Origin: Actinomycetota bacterium
GTDB taxonomy: Bacteria; Actinomycetota; Actinomycetes; Nanopelagicales; Nanopelagicaceae
Direction: 5' to 3'
NCBI GenBank assembly: GCA_016870895.1
Contig: VGAA01000005.1
Coordinates: forward strand, 1 to 51,990
Length of the DNA stretch: 51,990 nt
Part shown: one piece after another, positions 17,310 to 31,228 of the stretch
Position numbering within the stretch: the stretch's first letter is position 1
How the letters are laid out: every line of letters starts with the position of its first letter
Notes under the pieces: generated by a model
What the model was told of the DNA's origin: nothing
What the model saw: the letters and a program-made list of their open reading frames with translations, nothing else
Databases searched by the model: none
Program-made: the position numbers and the translations under genes

Positions 17310-18899
17310 TTACTCGGGTTTGCGCCCTTGTCTTAGTAAGCCATAGGTAACCGCGTCATCTAATGCCATAGCTGAGGCTGCAATCACATTCTCATGAACA
17401 CCAATCGTGCTCCACTCACCCTGGCTATCGCTGGTTTCAACCAACACTCTAGTTACCGCCCCTGTGCCTAGCCGGCCTTCGAGGATTCGAACTTTGTAAT
17501 CTGTTAGCTCCAGTTTTGATAACTCAGGATAAAACTTTTCTAACCCAGATCGCAGCGCGTTATCAATGGCATTAACTGGACCATTTCCAACACCGGTCGC
17601 TGAGATGGTTTCACCATTGGCTTTGATTTTTACCATAGCTTTAGAAGTAACTTTGCCAGTTTCATCTTGATGAACAGTAATTTGCCAATCCTCAATTTTG
17701 AAAAAACTCGGCCGTTTACCCAACACCTCGGTGCGTAGTAGTAATTCAAAGGATGCATCCGCAGCTTCAAATGTGAAACCTTTACCCTCTAGCTCTTTTA
17801 CTTTTTCAACAACTCGGGCAATCAAATCTTTATCCCCACCTAAATCAATTCCAAGCTCTACAGATTTAAGTTCAATTGAAGCTCTACCTGCCATCTCAGA
17901 TACCAACATGCGCATGTCATTTCCAACTGACTCTGGAGTTTCATGTTGATACATCATCGGATCAACTTTGATCGCTGATGCATGCAGGCCAGCCTTGTGC
18001 GCAAAGGCGGATGTGCCAACATAAGGCTGTCTTGCACTTGGTGCCACATTAGTTATTTCGGCAACTGCATGTGAGATTCTAAAAGCTTCCTGTAGTTTGC
18101 CAGCAGGCAGTACTTGTTTTTCTTTTTTAAGTTCAAGATTTGCAATGATATTAACTAAATCTGCATTTCCAGTTCGCTCACCATAACCATTTAATGTTCC
18201 TTGCACATGAGTAACTCCTGCTGAGATTGCAGCGAGCGAGTTTGCTACCGCACACCCGGTGTCATTATGGCAATGAATTCCAAGCCGAGCACTTGAGGCG
18301 GTTAATACCTCATGCACAATATTTGATAACTCATCTGGCAGCATGCCACCATTTGTGTCGCACAAAGCGACAACATCAGCGCCAGCTTCGGTCGCAACTC
18401 TAACTACCTCTAGTGCGTATGCTTTATTGGAAAGGTAGCCATCAAAAAAGTGCTCAGCATCTAGAAATACTCGTTGCCCACCTGATTTTAAAAATTTAAT
18501 TGAATCAGCAATCATTGCTAAATTCTCATCGAGATGAGTTTTTAGCGCTAGATCAACGTGGCGGTCATGACTTTTTGCAACCAGTGTTACCGCTGCAGCT
18601 TTTGAATCTTGTAAAGCTCGAAGTAGGTGGTCATCTGCTGCTTTAATACCGGCTCTTCTAGTGGCACCAAATGCTACAAAGGTTGCATTTTTTAACTTTA
18701 ATTCAGTTTGCGCTAATTTAAAAAACTCGGTGTCTTTTGGATTTGCTCCTGGCCAGCCGCCTTCGATAAATCCCACGCCCAAATCATCAAGGTGGCGGGC
18801 AATACTCAATTTGTCATGCACCGAAAGATTTAAGCCCTCTTGTTGCGCACCATCACGCAAGGTTGTGTCATAGATATGAAAGGAATCGTTAATTGGCAT
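17310..18899 (-). CDS. cimA: Citramalate synthase
   Basis: This 529-residue enzyme condenses pyruvate and acetyl-CoA to (R)-citramalate, the first step of the threonine-independent route to isoleucine. The N-terminal barrel begins with IYDTTLRDGAQQEGLNLS, the isopropylmalate/citramalate synthase signature, with GGWPGANPKDTEF typical of the long CimA type. HCHNDTG supplies metal ligands. The C-terminal regulatory domain (about 400-529) probably binds isoleucine. The start overlaps the ilvE stop by 1 nt. A 2-isopropylmalate synthase is less likely because of GGWPG and the domain layout. Confidence 0.87.
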   Translation of the reverse strand: MPINDSFHIYDTTLRDGAQQEGLNLSVHDKLSIARHLDDLGVGFIEGGWPGANPKDTEFFKLAQTELKLKNATFVAFGATRRAGIKAADDHLLRALQDSKAAAVTLVAKSHDRHVDLALKTHLDENLAMIADSIKFLKSGGQRVFLDAEHFFDGYLSNKAYALEVVRVATEAGADVVALCDTNGGMLPDELSNIVHEVLTASSARLGIHCHNDTGCAVANSLAAISAGVTHVQGTLNGYGERTGNADLVNIIANLELKKEKQVLPAGKLQEAFRISHAVAEITNVAPSARQPYVGTSAFAHKAGLHASAIKVDPMMYQHETPESVGNDMRMLVSEMAGRASIELKSVELGIDLGGDKDLIARVVEKVKELEGKGFTFEAADASFELLLRTEVLGKRPSFFKIEDWQITVHQDETGKVTSKAMVKIKANGETISATGVGNGPVNAIDNALRSGLEKFYPELSKLELTDYKVRILEGRLGTGAVTRVLVETSDSQGEWSTIGVHENVIAASAMALDDAVTYGLLRQGRKPE

Positions 18900-19984
18900 T
18901 ACACAACCCGCTTATTCCAGCCATGCTTATCCGGAGAAGTACCATGTTGAATTGCTAATAATGCTGCTCTAATTTCATTGGTAATTGCACCAGGTTTTCC
19001 ATCACCAGTTTGCCAAGTGCCATGAATGCTTTTAGCAGCACCTACCGCAGAGATAACGGCAGCAGTTCCACATGCAAAAATTTCTGTAATCTCACCACTT
19101 TTAACACCATCGCGCCAATCATCAATAGAAATCATGGTCTCTTCGGTTTTATAGCCAAGATCTTTGGCTAAAGTTAAAATCGAATCCCGCGTGATACCTG
19201 GAAGTAGTGTGCCTGTTAATTTAGGTGTCAAAATGGTGGCATCCTTGCCACTTCCCTTAATGAAATAAAGATTCATTCCACCCATCTCTTCTACCCACTT
19301 GCGCTCTTTAGCATCAATATATGCAACCTGATCGCAACCTTCTTGTGCTGCTTGTTTTTGGGCAAGTAATGAAGCCGCATAATTGCCACCACATTTTGCC
19401 TCCCCTGTTCCACCAAGAGCAGCTCGGACGTACTCAGTTGAAATCCACACTGTTACCGCTTTTGCCGCATTGAAATAGGCAGCAGCTGGAGTTGCAATCA
19501 ATACATAAGTTGCGTGATTAGATGGTCTAACACCTAGGCCAACTTCAGTTGCAATTAAGAATGGCCGTAGGTATAAAGATTCACCAATTTTTTTAGGTAC
19601 CCAATCCTTTTCTTGCTTAACTAATGCTTCAACGGTTTGCACAAAAAATTCAGTTGGCATTTCCGGTAAGGCAATTCGAGCAGCAGATTTAGCAAATCTC
19701 TTGGCATTTGCCTCTGGTCTAAATAATGAAACTCCACCATCTGGTTGGCTATATGCCTTCATACCTTCAAAAACTTCTTGACCATAATGAAAAACCATAG
19801 TTGCTGGATCTAGTGTTAGTTGGCCATACGCCTTTAACTCAGCATCTTGCCAACCATTAGATTCACTCCAATGTGCGATCACCATATTGTCGGTGTAGTA
19901 CTTACCAAACCCTGGTTCAGCCACTTTCTGATTGCGATCACTATCAGATATCGAATTCTTATTTGGATTAAGAATTACCTTCAT
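18899..19984 (-). CDS. ilvE: Branched-chain amino-acid aminotransferase
   Basis: This 361-residue fold-IV PLP enzyme carries out the last step of valine, leucine and isoleucine synthesis. The PLP lysine is Lys197 in [28 protein letters not shown] and LRPFLIATE are typical of the long class II form. It overlaps leuB by 4 nt and cimA by 1 nt, so it is translated as part of the operon. Confidence 0.95.
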   Translation of the reverse strand: MKVILNPNKNSISDSDRNQKVAEPGFGKYYTDNMVIAHWSESNGWQDAELKAYGQLTLDPATMVFHYGQEVFEGMKAYSQPDGGVSLFRPEANAKRFAKSAARIALPEMPTEFFVQTVEALVKQEKDWVPKKIGESLYLRPFLIATEVGLGVRPSNHATYVLIATPAAAYFNAAKAVTVWISTEYVRAALGGTGEAKCGGNYAASLLAQKQAAQEGCDQVAYIDAKERKWVEEMGGMNLYFIKGSGKDATILTPKLTGTLLPGITRDSILTLAKDLGYKTEETMISIDDWRDGVKSGEITEIFACGTAAVISAVGAAKSIHGTWQTGDGKPGAITNEIRAALLAIQHGTSPDKHGWNKRVV

Positions 19985-21014
19985 GCCACACCTCTAACCA
20001 ACGCATCACCTATCTCAGTTGTACTTCGCTTCTTATCGCCACGATTTAATAAATCTTGAGCAACAGCATTTTCTACATCTTTAGCTGCTTGAGTTTGTCC
20101 TAAATGATTTAGCATCATGGCAACTGATAATACTGTGGCAGTTGGATCTGCCTGGTTCTTACCAGCAATATCTGGGGCAGAACCGTGTACTGGCTCAAAC
20201 ATTGACGGGAAAGCACCAGTGGGATTGATATTGCCACTCGCTGCTAATCCGATTCCGCCGCAAATTGCCGCAGCGATATCGGTAATAATGTCACCAAAAA
20301 GATTATCGGTAACTACTACATCAAATCTCTCAGGATTTGTAACAAAAAACATTGAGGCAGCATCAACATGTAAGTAATCTGTAGTGACATCGCTGAAATC
20401 TTTTGAGACCTCGTTAAAAACTCGACTCCAAAGCCCACCTGCTCGGGTTAACACATTGTTCTTATGTACCAAAGTTACCTTTTTACGGGGTCTGCTTTGA
20501 GCGCGATTAAATGCATCTCGTATTACTCGCTCAACACCTTTATAAGTATTGATTGACTCTTCGATTGCAAGCTCCTTATTTGTTCCCTCATCCTTAATAG
20601 AGCCGGCACCAACATAAAGTCCTTCAGTTCCTTCGCGAACGACCACAAAATCAATGCCCTTATTATTTGTAATTGGCGAGCTAACGCCTGGAAATAACTT
20701 TGCCGGCCTTAAGTTAATGTAATGTTCAAATGCAAACCGCAATTTAAGTAACAACCCACGTTCCAAAACCCCACTGGGAACTGATGGGTCACCCACTGCA
20801 CCCAATAAAATCACATCAGATTTAGCCAAGTCAGCCATAACTGAGTCTGGCAATGTTTCACCAGTTTTATGCCAATAGGCAGCACCCAACTCATAATTAG
20901 TTTTACTGAAATTCAAGTCATATTTTTTGGCAACAGTATCCAAAACTCTTAGACCTTCGGTTACAACCTCTGGTCCAATACCATCACCTGCGATAACTGC
21001 TAAATTGAAATTTT

Positions 21015-21018
<4 letters not shown>
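19981..21018 (-). CDS. leuB: 3-isopropylmalate dehydrogenase
   Basis: This 345-residue NAD-dependent dehydrogenase works in leucine synthesis. Key parts are AGDGIGPEV at the N-terminus, [13 protein letters not shown], and [13 protein letters not shown] with the metal-binding aspartates. [14 protein letters not shown] is the cofactor loop. Some members of this family also act on methylmalate in the citramalate route, which would fit the neighbouring cimA; that is inference. It overlaps serA and ilvE by 4 nt each. leuA and leuCD are not in the window. Confidence 0.93.
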
Positions 21019-23658
<2,640 letters not shown>

Positions 23659-23668
23659 TTATTGTTGG

Positions 23669-24220
23669 TTAATTTTGGTAATCAGCTGTAGAACTAATTG
23701 ATTCTGACTCGTTAGCTGTTCCCATGGTGCTTAGAGTTCGATCTGCCAATGTATTGGCACCTCGTTCGATCGCAACCAAGCCGGATTGAACTAGCTCACG
23801 AATTCCATGTGGCTTTAACTCAGTAAGTAAAGCCTCGATCGCAGTAGAGGAGCCAACCGCCTCGATAGAAATCGTTGAGGCAGTTTCATCTACGATACTT
23901 ACATTATGCTTTTTTGCAATCTCTTTAGTTGCAGCTTTGTTCGCCACCTTTACCAAGAGAATTTCCCGCTTTAATGAATCGGTATCCTTCATTTCAGAAA
24001 TGCCAATGACATTTACTAATTTGAATAATTGGGCACTGACCTGATCTAGGGCATGACCCTCTAAATTTAGAACAATAGTCATTCGAGAAACCTTTGGATT
24101 CTCAGTTGGTCCAACCGCCAGTGAATCAATATTGTAACCGCGACGAGAAAACAGTGATGCTACTCGAGCTAACACACCAGGTGAGTTCTCAACTAAAACC
24201 GCTAAGGTATGAGTAGCCAT
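23669..24220 (-). CDS. ilvN: Acetolactate synthase small (regulatory) subunit
   Basis: This is the regulatory subunit that binds valine and activates IlvB. I start it at the ATG at 24220 ([20 protein letters not shown], 183 residues): the codon overlaps the ilvB stop (TAATG) and AGGAG lies 5 nt upstream. The N-terminal ACT domain shows NSPGVLARVASLFSRRGYNI; the second half is the usual ALS_ss C-terminal domain. The serine-rich tail is slightly longer than in many relatives. Confidence 0.95.
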   Translation of the reverse strand: MATHTLAVLVENSPGVLARVASLFSRRGYNIDSLAVGPTENPKVSRMTIVLNLEGHALDQVSAQLFKLVNVIGISEMKDTDSLKREILLVKVANKAATKEIAKKHNVSIVDETASTISIEAVGSSTAIEALLTELKPHGIRELVQSGLVAIERGANTLADRTLSTMGTANESESISSTADYQN

Positions 24221-25956
24221 TACAACTCCTGTGAATCCCATACTGGCGCCATTGATCTGGCAACAGTAATGTCATCATTTGAAGTTCCAGCGGCGACCAT
24301 TGGCCAAACCATTGCGTCTCGGTGGACATTAAAATCAACAACTACTGGGCGATCATTAATCGCCATCGCAGCTTCAATAGTTTTATCGACATCCTCCGGG
24401 CGCTCACACCTTAAGCCAACACAACCCATGGCCTCGGCTAATAATTTAAAATCCGGAATTCGCTTTGAGTGTAGATCTGTATTGGAGTAACGCTGGTTAT
24501 AAAACAGAGTTTGCCACTGGCGAACCATGCCCAATGATTCATTATTTATAACTGCAACTTTGATTGGAATATTATTTAAGGCACAAGTTACTAACTCTTG
24601 GTTAGTCATCTGAAAACAGCCATCGCCATCAATTGCCCAAACCGTAGTATCCGGTGCGCCAACCTTTGCCCCCATAGCTGCTGGTACGGCATAACCCATA
24701 GTTCCTAAGCCACCAGAGTTAAGCCAAGTTCGAGGTTTTTCATATCCAATAAATTGTGATGCCCACATTTGATGTTGACCAACACCGGCAGTAAATATGG
24801 TCTCTGGACCAGATATTTTTCCAATCCGTTCAATTACATATTGTGGCGAAACCGATCCATCACTTGGTTGGTCATAACCCAATGGAAACTTACTTCGCCA
24901 ACCATAAGTTTCATCTAGCCATGGTGTTAAATCTGGCTGAGATTTTGCCAATGCACTCTTAGTTGCTGGTGATAAGGCTTGTAATATATTTTTTAAATCG
25001 CCGATTAATGCCACATCAGCATGGCGGTTTTTACCAATTTCAGCTGGATCAATATCGGCATGAATAATTTTTGCATTTGGCGCAAAGGTAGAGAGTTTGC
25101 CCGTTACTCGATCATCAAATCTGGCACCGAGTGTGATTAGTAAATCAGCTTTTTGTAGAGCGGTAACCGCTGCAACTGTGCCATGCATACCAGGCATACC
25201 AAGGTGTTGCTTATGTGAATCTGGGAATGCTCCTCGAGCCATAAGTGTGGTCACCACCGGTGCACCAGTAATTTCAGCGAATTGCATCAACTCTTTTGCG
25301 GCATTTGCTTTTATCACACCGCCACCAACATATAAAACTGGTTTCTTAGATTGCGCAATTAAGGCGGCGGCATCATTTATTGATTCTTGTTTCGGTACCA
25401 GAACTGGGTTATAGCCCACAAGTGAAATATTTTTAGGATAATTAAAAGTACTCTCTTTTTGCAACGCATCCTTGGCAATATCAACTAAGACTGCTCCGGG
25501 CCGGCCAGTACTTGCTATATGAAAAGCCTCAGCAATTGCCCGTGGAATATCGGCTGGATCAGTAATTAAATAATTGTGTTTTGTAACTGGCATTGTTACA
25601 CCACGGATATCTGCCTCTTGAAATGCATCGGTTCCAATTGCTGGTGCTGGTACTTGACCGGTAATTGCAACTATTGGCACAGAATCCATCTGTGCATCAG
25701 CTAAAGGTGTTACTAAATTTGTCGCACCAGGACCTGAGGTAGCAATACAAACTCCAACGCGGCCAGTTGCTTGGGCGTAGCCAGTGGCTGCATGTCCTGC
25801 ACCTTGTTCATGTCTTACTAATATGTGTCTGATTTTTGAATCAAAGATTGGATCATAAGCAGGAAGAATGGCGCCACCTGGTATGCCAAACATGACATCA
25901 ACCCCAGCAGCTTCAAGTGCGTTTACTAAACTCTGCGCACCAGTTACCTTGCTCAT
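24220..25956 (-). CDS. ilvB: Acetolactate synthase large (catalytic) subunit
   Basis: This 578-residue thiamine-diphosphate enzyme makes acetolactate or acetohydroxybutyrate. Typical parts are [14 protein letters not shown] with [13 protein letters not shown] (catalytic Glu region), [14 protein letters not shown], and the thiamine-binding motif starting [12 protein letters not shown]. The ATG at 25956 is preceded by AAGGAAGAT. The transcription attenuator at 25987-26111 precedes it, so expression should respond to charging of Ile/Val tRNAs. It is followed by ilvN with a TAATG overlap. Confidence 0.96.
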   Translation of the reverse strand: MSKVTGAQSLVNALEAAGVDVMFGIPGGAILPAYDPIFDSKIRHILVRHEQGAGHAATGYAQATGRVGVCIATSGPGATNLVTPLADAQMDSVPIVAITGQVPAPAIGTDAFQEADIRGVTMPVTKHNYLITDPADIPRAIAEAFHIASTGRPGAVLVDIAKDALQKESTFNYPKNISLVGYNPVLVPKQESINDAAALIAQSKKPVLYVGGGVIKANAAKELMQFAEITGAPVVTTLMARGAFPDSHKQHLGMPGMHGTVAAVTALQKADLLITLGARFDDRVTGKLSTFAPNAKIIHADIDPAEIGKNRHADVALIGDLKNILQALSPATKSALAKSQPDLTPWLDETYGWRSKFPLGYDQPSDGSVSPQYVIERIGKISGPETIFTAGVGQHQMWASQFIGYEKPRTWLNSGGLGTMGYAVPAAMGAKVGAPDTTVWAIDGDGCFQMTNQELVTCALNNIPIKVAVINNESLGMVRQWQTLFYNQRYSNTDLHSKRIPDFKLLAEAMGCVGLRCERPEDVDKTIEAAMAINDRPVVVDFNVHRDAMVWPMVAAGTSNDDITVARSMAPVWDSQEL

Positions 25957-25986
25957 ATCTTCCTTTCTTTCAGATAGTACTTATCT

Positions 25987-26018
25987 AAAACAAAACCCCC
26001 CAGTTTTATCTGAGGGGT
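25987..26018 (-). terminator. Intrinsic terminator of the ilvBNC attenuator
   Basis: On the minus-strand RNA, ACCCCUCAG (26018-26010), loop AUAAAA and CUGGGGGGU (26003-25995) form a 9-bp GC-rich stem with one G-U pair, followed by UUUUGUUUU. This is a textbook intrinsic terminator. It is placed between the leader peptide stop and the ilvB ATG, about 30 nt before ilvB. Confidence 0.9.
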
Positions 26019-26051
26019 GCGAACTAACTTTGCTGGTTAGCGCGCACGCTC
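26012..26051 (-). promoter_or_regulatory. Antiterminator hairpin of the ilv attenuator
   Basis: GUGCG and CUAAC in the last leader-peptide codons and stop region can pair with GUUAG and CGCAC just before the terminator (26017-26047). The stem can extend with GAG (26051-26049) pairing to CUC (26014-26012), which is part of the left arm of the terminator. The two folds therefore compete. A ribosome stalled on the upstream Val/Ile codons would leave this hairpin free to form; one that reaches the UAA would cover its left arm. Pairing was done by eye. Confidence 0.65.
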
Positions 26052-26111
26052 GATAATCACCACGACCACAGATGTGATCACGATTTGTGAGATTAGCGAT
26101 GATTTCTTCAT
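26037..26111 (-). CDS. ilvL: ilvBNC leader peptide, 24 codons, rich in Ile and Val
   Basis: The frame from ATG 26111 to TAA 26037 encodes 24 residues. They include a run of Val-Val-Val-Val-Ile-Ile at 15-20 and further Leu6, Ile7, Ile10, Val11 and Ile12, so 11 of 24 codons are branched-chain. It is followed at once by an antiterminator and an intrinsic terminator and then by ilvB. This is the layout of a translation-coupled attenuator, as known for ilv operons of other bacteria including Corynebacterium. A GAAACT hexamer ends 6 nt before the ATG, so the leader peptide itself may be translated from a leaderless transcript. Confidence 0.9.
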   Translation of the reverse strand: MKKSSLISQIVITSVVVVIIERAR

Positions 26112-26117
26112 GGGATT

Positions 26118-26147
26118 AGTTTCTCAGGTGCACTCTCATCTAGTCAA
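26118..26147 (-). promoter_or_regulatory. Candidate promoter of the ilvB attenuator transcript
   Basis: On the minus strand TTGACT (26147-26142), an 18-nt spacer and GAAACT (26123-26118) lie ahead of the leader-peptide ATG, with 6 nt between the -10 and the ATG. The -35 is strong and the -10 weak. It is in the 89-nt gap between the ilvD stop and the leader peptide. Confidence 0.5.
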
Positions 26148-26200
26148 CCCCTGAGATGGTGATCTCATTATTTGAGCGCGACCGGATAAGGTAATACTTT

Positions 26201-27892
26201 TTAATCGCAGACTGCACCCTTTGCTGCACTACCCACCAGTTTTGAATATTTAGCCAAAACACCACGTTGATACTTATGAGGTAGTGGTTTGAATTTTTTT
26301 CGTCGCTCATTCATCTCATTTTGATCTACTAGTAAATCTAATGTTCGATTTTTAGTATCAATTCTGATGCGATCACCATTCTTAACAAATGCAATTGGCC
26401 CAGCATCAACCGCTTCTGGTGCAACATGGCCAACACATAATCCAGTGGTACCGCCAGAGAATCTGCCATCTGTTAACAATAAAACTGACTTTCCAAGACC
26501 GGCGCCCTTTATCGCTCCGGTAATCATTAACATCTCACGCATACCAGGACCACCTTTTGGTCCTTCATATCTAATTACCACAACATCACCGGCCACAATT
26601 GAGCCATTCTCTAATGCATCCATTGCTTGTTGTTCACGTTCAAATACTTTTGCTGGTCCTTCAAATACATCCACACCAATTCCAGCTGTCTTACAAACGG
26701 AGCCTTCAGGTGAGAGTGAACCATTTAAAATAGTAATTCCACCACCTAGTGACATTGGATTTTTTACCGCCTTTAGAATTTCACCATCTGGATCTGGTGG
26801 CGTTATATCTCTTAAGTTTTCTGCCATGGTCTTACCAGTAACAGTTAAGCAATCCCCATGAATAAGACCAGCATCAAATAAAGCTTTGAGCACAACGGGA
26901 ATTCCACCTACACGATCTACATCGGTCATTACATATTTTCCAAATGGTTTTAGGTCACCAAGTAGTGGCACCTTTGCACCAACTCTTTGGAAATCTTCCA
27001 AGGTTAAATCCACCTCTGCCTCATGGGCGATTGCTAGCAGATGCAAAACTGCATTGGTTGAGCCACCTAATGCCATCACAATTGTTATTGCATTCTCAAA
27101 AGCTTTCTTAGTCAATATTTGTCTTGTGGTGATGCCACTACGAATTAACTCAACAACAGCTGCGCCAGATTTAATTGCATAATCATCTCTGCGACGATCA
27201 ATTGATGGTGGTGAGGCAGATCCTGGTAGTGATAATCCAATAGCTTCACCCACGGCAGCCATGGTGTTGGCGGTGTACATACCGCCACATGCCCCTTCAC
27301 CAGGACAGATAGCACGTTCGATTTTGTCTACCTCTTCTTGCGAAATCAATCCTCGAGCACAAGCACCTACCGCTTCAAATGCATCAATAATTGTTACATC
27401 TCTGCCGTCAACTTTACCTGGCATAATTGAACCGGCGTAAACAAAAACTGAGGCAATATCTAATCTGGCTGCTGCCATCATCATGCCTGGTAAAGATTTA
27501 TCGCAACCAGCAAATGTGACCATGCCATCTAATCGTTCGGCCTGCATAACTGCCTCAACCGAATCCGCAATAACTTCTCGAGAAACTAATGAAAAATGCA
27601 TTCCTTCATGTCCCATTGAAATTCCATCAGAAACTGAAATAGTGCCAAATTGCATTGGAAATCCACCAGCATCTATCACACCTTTTTTTGATGCTTTAGC
27701 TAATCGATCCAGTGAAAGATTACATGGAGTGATTTCATTCCAAGAAGATGCAATTCCAATTTGAGCTTTTTTAAAATCTTCATCCTGCATACCAACTGCG
27801 CGAAGCATTCCACGAGCGGGCGCTCTTTCCAAACCATCGGTTACTAAGCCTGATCTAGGCTTCATTTTATTCGGCGGTTTTTTTTCACTCAT
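26201..27892 (-). CDS. ilvD: Dihydroxy-acid dehydratase
   Basis: This 563-residue iron-sulfur dehydratase forms the 2-keto acids of valine and isoleucine synthesis. Cluster and active-site motifs are [12 protein letters not shown] and [16 protein letters not shown], with [13 protein letters not shown] near the C-terminus containing the catalytic Ser region. The ATG at 27892 follows the gatB stop by 9 nt without a clear ribosome-binding site, suggesting it is the distal gene of the gatCAB transcript. It ends upstream of the ilvB attenuator, so it lies outside that control. Confidence 0.95.
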   Translation of the reverse strand: MSEKKPPNKMKPRSGLVTDGLERAPARGMLRAVGMQDEDFKKAQIGIASSWNEITPCNLSLDRLAKASKKGVIDAGGFPMQFGTISVSDGISMGHEGMHFSLVSREVIADSVEAVMQAERLDGMVTFAGCDKSLPGMMMAAARLDIASVFVYAGSIMPGKVDGRDVTIIDAFEAVGACARGLISQEEVDKIERAICPGEGACGGMYTANTMAAVGEAIGLSLPGSASPPSIDRRRDDYAIKSGAAVVELIRSGITTRQILTKKAFENAITIVMALGGSTNAVLHLLAIAHEAEVDLTLEDFQRVGAKVPLLGDLKPFGKYVMTDVDRVGGIPVVLKALFDAGLIHGDCLTVTGKTMAENLRDITPPDPDGEILKAVKNPMSLGGGITILNGSLSPEGSVCKTAGIGVDVFEGPAKVFEREQQAMDALENGSIVAGDVVVIRYEGPKGGPGMREMLMITGAIKGAGLGKSVLLLTDGRFSGGTTGLCVGHVAPEAVDAGPIAFVKNGDRIRIDTKNRTLDLLVDQNEMNERRKKFKPLPHKYQRGVLAKYSKLVGSAAKGAVCD

Positions 27893-27901
27893 GAGATTAG
27901 T

Positions 27902-29398
27902 TTATTGCCCCAAGTGCTTTAATAATAATTCTCTTACCTTAGCCGCATCGGCTTGGCCGCCAGTTGCTTTCATTACTGCACCAATTAGCGCACCAGCAGC
28001 AGGAATATTTCCACCTCGAACCCGATCTGCAGTTTCTGGTGCTGCTGCAATTGCATCTGCGATGGCCTTCATCAGCTGAGAATCATCTGATACAACTTTA
28101 AGTCCACGCTTTAAAATCACATCAGCAGGTGAACCCTCCCCTGCGATCACACCTTCCACTACCTGTCTTGCCAATTTATCAGTTAATTCCCCTTGATTAA
28201 TGAGGGTGATAATTTGATAAACATCTTTCACTGAAATCAATTCCGTGGGAAATACTGTTCTATCATTTGCAATTCTAGAGATTTCACCTAGCCACCAAGA
28301 TCTAGCTCTTGTTGGATCTGCGCCAAGTAATACTGTCTCTTCAACTGTATCTAATAATTCTGCATTTACCATGGCAGACATTTCTTTATCTGGCACAGAC
28401 CAAGCTTGTTGTAATCGCTTGCGCCGATCAGCAGGCTTTTCTGGAAGTGATTTACGAAGCTCTTCAATCCACTTACTATCAGGAATCACTGGAACTAAAT
28501 CAGGTTCGGGAAAGTATCGATAATCCTCTGCCTGCTCTTTTGATCTGCCTGGTCTAGTTTGACCACTTTCTTCTAAAAAGTGACGGGTCTCTTGAATAAT
28601 TCGTTCACCACTAGCTAATCGATTTGCTTGTCTAACAAATTCACCATTGACTGCGCGCTCAACAGAGCGAAGTGAGTTTACATTTTTAGTTTCACTTCTA
28701 GTTCCAAGTTTGCCGCTATTAATCTCAGACAGCGACAAATTAACATCACAGCGAAGAGAGCCCTGCTCCATTTTTACATCAGATACTTTTAGGCCGCGTA
28801 AAATATCGCGCAGTGAAGCTACATATGCTCTGGCAACTTGTGGAGCATATTTGCCTGTATTTGGAATAATTTTGGTAACTATCTCGACTAGTGGAATACC
28901 TGCTCGGTTGTAATCTAGAAGTGAGTAATCAGCACCATGAATTCGACCAGTTGAGCCACCAACATGAAGAGATTTACCAGTGTCCTCCTCCATATGAACT
29001 CGCTCGATCTCTACTCTAAAACTCTTACTTCCATCATCGGTGTCGATCTCAACATCTAAATATCCATTCACACAAATTGGTTCGTCATACTGTGATGTTT
29101 GGAAGTTCTTAGGCATATCTGGGTAAAAATAATTTTTCCTTGCAAACCGAGAGTATGGTGCGATCGAACAGTTAAGGGCTAGGCCAATTAAAATCGTACT
29201 TTCAATTGCTTTCTTGTTTACAACTGGAAGTGAGCCTGGAAGACCTAGACAAACTGGGCAGGTTTGAGTATTTGGTTGAGCACCAAACTCTGTAGCACAG
29301 CCGCAAAACATCTTTGATTTAGTATTTAGCTCAACATGAACTTCCAGTCCAAGGGTGGGTTCATACTTTTTGACCGCTTGCTCGTAATTAAGACTCAT
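27902..29398 (-). CDS. gatB: Asp-tRNA(Asn)/Glu-tRNA(Gln) amidotransferase subunit B
   Basis: This 498-residue subunit binds tRNA and activates the mischarged residue. Diagnostic stretches are [38 protein letters not shown] with zinc-ligand cysteines, [20 protein letters not shown], and the C-terminal YqeY-like tail (about 350-498). It overlaps gatA by 4 nt. Its presence implies glutaminyl- and/or asparaginyl-tRNA are made indirectly. Confidence 0.95.
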   Translation of the reverse strand: MSLNYEQAVKKYEPTLGLEVHVELNTKSKMFCGCATEFGAQPNTQTCPVCLGLPGSLPVVNKKAIESTILIGLALNCSIAPYSRFARKNYFYPDMPKNFQTSQYDEPICVNGYLDVEIDTDDGSKSFRVEIERVHMEEDTGKSLHVGGSTGRIHGADYSLLDYNRAGIPLVEIVTKIIPNTGKYAPQVARAYVASLRDILRGLKVSDVKMEQGSLRCDVNLSLSEINSGKLGTRSETKNVNSLRSVERAVNGEFVRQANRLASGERIIQETRHFLEESGQTRPGRSKEQAEDYRYFPEPDLVPVIPDSKWIEELRKSLPEKPADRRKRLQQAWSVPDKEMSAMVNAELLDTVEETVLLGADPTRARSWWLGEISRIANDRTVFPTELISVKDVYQIITLINQGELTDKLARQVVEGVIAGEGSPADVILKRGLKVVSDDSQLMKAIADAIAAAPETADRVRGGNIPAAGALIGAVMKATGGQADAAKVRELLLKHLGQ

Positions 29399-30894
29399 TT
29401 TGAAGCCGCTAAATTTGGTGCGAAATCTAGAATAGGTTTACCCCATTTATTATTTAGAGTTGCTTCCAAGGCACCACCTACTAAATACATTCGATCATCT
29501 TTCATGGCAGGTGACATAATCTGGAAGCCAACTGGCAGGTTATCTTCTTCAGCTAGGCCACATGGCAAACTCATGCCACCGATTCCAGCCATGTTCACCG
29601 GAATTGTTGCAATATCATTTAAATACATTGCCAATGGGTCATTAGTTTTCTCACCAATTTTAAATGCGGTTGTTGGTGCCGTAGGTGAAACTAAAACATC
29701 ACATTTAGTAAAGGCTGACTCAAAATCTCGCTTAATAAGGGTTCTTACCTTTTGTGCTGAACCGTAATAGGCATCGTAGTAACCCGAGGAAAGTGCGTAG
29801 GTACCAAGAATAATTCTACGTTTAACCTCCCGGCCAAATCCAGCCGCTCTAGTTAAATTCATTACCTCCTCAGCACTCTTTGAACCATCATCTCCAACCC
29901 GTAATCCAAATCGAATTGAATCAAATCTTGCTAAGTTAGATGAGCACTCACTTGGTGCAATTAAATAGTAGGCAGCTAATGCATACTCAAAATTAGGACA
30001 TGAAACTTCGACAATTTCTGCTCCTAATTTAACTAATTCATCTAATGATTCTTTAAATTTATTTTCAACTCCCTTTTGATATCCATTACCTGATAGCTGC
30101 TTAACCACGCCAATTTTCATTCCTTTTATATCTTGCTTCTTAGCTGCAGCTACTACATCTGGCACATTTTGATTAATGCTTGTCGAATCTTTGGGATCAA
30201 AACCAGCTATAACTTGATGTAATAAAGCCGTATCTAAAACTGATCTTGCGCAAGGACCGGCTTGATCAAGGGATGATGAAAATGCAACTAAGCCATACCT
30301 AGAAACACCGCCATAAGTTGGCTTAACGCCAACTGTGCCAGTTACTGCTGCTGGTTGTCTTATTGATCCACCAGTATCAGTTCCAATAGCAAGTGGTGCT
30401 TCATATGCTGCCAGGGAAGCTGATGATCCACCACCTGATCCACCAGGAATTCTAGTTAAATCCCAAGGATTTTTTGTGGGACCAAAAGCTGAGTTTTCTG
30501 TTGATGAACCCATGGCAAACTCATCCATATTAGTCTTTCCTAAAATTACAATACCTGCACTTTTTAATTTTGTGACTACAGTTGAGTCGTAGGGTGGTCG
30601 CCATCCCTCTAGAATTTTTGAACCACAAGTCGTTGGTATACCTTTTTGGGTTAATACATCCTTTAACGCAAGTGGTACTCCAGCCAATGGTGATAATTTC
30701 TCACCTGCAGCTCGCTTCTTATCAACCTCTGCTGCATGGGCTAATGCACCTTCTTTATCTAAATATAAAAAGGCATGGACATCTTTATCTACTGCCGTTA
30801 TTTGATCGTAATGCTGATTAGCAAGATCTACTGCACTTATCTCTTTGCTGGCTAATGCAGCAGCCATACTTGCAGCAGATTCTCTAATCATCAT
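29395..30894 (-). CDS. gatA: Asp-tRNA(Asn)/Glu-tRNA(Gln) amidotransferase subunit A
   Basis: This 499-residue amidase-signature subunit releases ammonia from glutamine. The catalytic triad is visible: Lys78 (LALKDVL), cis-Ser153 (PGGSGGGSS) and nucleophile Ser177 ([11 protein letters not shown]). It starts directly after the gatC stop with ATG-ATG (30894 or 30891) and overlaps gatB by 4 nt. Confidence 0.95.
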   Translation of the reverse strand: MMIRESAASMAAALASKEISAVDLANQHYDQITAVDKDVHAFLYLDKEGALAHAAEVDKKRAAGEKLSPLAGVPLALKDVLTQKGIPTTCGSKILEGWRPPYDSTVVTKLKSAGIVILGKTNMDEFAMGSSTENSAFGPTKNPWDLTRIPGGSGGGSSASLAAYEAPLAIGTDTGGSIRQPAAVTGTVGVKPTYGGVSRYGLVAFSSSLDQAGPCARSVLDTALLHQVIAGFDPKDSTSINQNVPDVVAAAKKQDIKGMKIGVVKQLSGNGYQKGVENKFKESLDELVKLGAEIVEVSCPNFEYALAAYYLIAPSECSSNLARFDSIRFGLRVGDDGSKSAEEVMNLTRAAGFGREVKRRIILGTYALSSGYYDAYYGSAQKVRTLIKRDFESAFTKCDVLVSPTAPTTAFKIGEKTNDPLAMYLNDIATIPVNMAGIGGMSLPCGLAEEDNLPVGFQIMSPAMKDDRMYLVGGALEATLNNKWGKPILDFAPNLAASK

Positions 30895-31191
30895 TTATTC
30901 TTCGCCTAATATTTGTGGAACTTTAAATCTTTGCTCATCACTTGCCGGAGCGCCAGATAATGCCTCACTTGGTGTAAGACTTGGAACTACCTGATCATCT
31001 CTAGCGACATTACTAACATCCAATGGGTGTGATGTTGGTGGTACATCTTTACCTGCTACCTCTTGGACCCGGGCTACTGCACCAAGAATTACATCCATTT
31101 CAGTTGCTAAGTGATCTAGCTCAGCATCGCTGATTGATATTCGAGCTAGTCTGGCTAAATTAGCGACTTCATCGCGAGAGATTGCAGACAT
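30895..31191 (-). CDS. gatC: Asp-tRNA(Asn)/Glu-tRNA(Gln) amidotransferase subunit C
   Basis: This 98-residue scaffold subunit wraps around GatA. I place the start at the ATG at 31191 ([18 protein letters not shown]), which gives the usual family length; an in-frame ATG at 31215 lies upstream of the predicted -10. No Shine-Dalgarno is present, while TATACT lies 8 nt before this ATG, so the mRNA may be leaderless. First gene of gatC-gatA-gatB(-ilvD). Confidence 0.92.
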   Translation of the reverse strand: MSAISRDEVANLARLARISISDAELDHLATEMDVILGAVARVQEVAGKDVPPTSHPLDVSNVARDDQVVPSLTPSEALSGAPASDEQRFKVPQILGEE

Positions 31192-31199
31192 AATCGGTG

Positions 31200-31228
31200 A
31201 GTATAACTGGTGCAAATTTAGTTGCGAA
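31200..31228 (-). promoter_or_regulatory. Candidate gatCAB promoter, leaderless type
   Basis: On the minus strand TTCGCA (31228-31223), a 17-nt spacer and TATACT (31205-31200) lie just before the gatC ATG (8 nt). The -10 differs from the consensus TATAAT by one base. The -35 overlaps the 3' end of proA. Confidence 0.6.

Noticed and set aside
26367-26861. Plus-strand open frame of 164 codons opposite ilvD
   Set aside because: Shadow of the conserved ilvD gene; Pro/Ser-rich composition without recognisable motifs.
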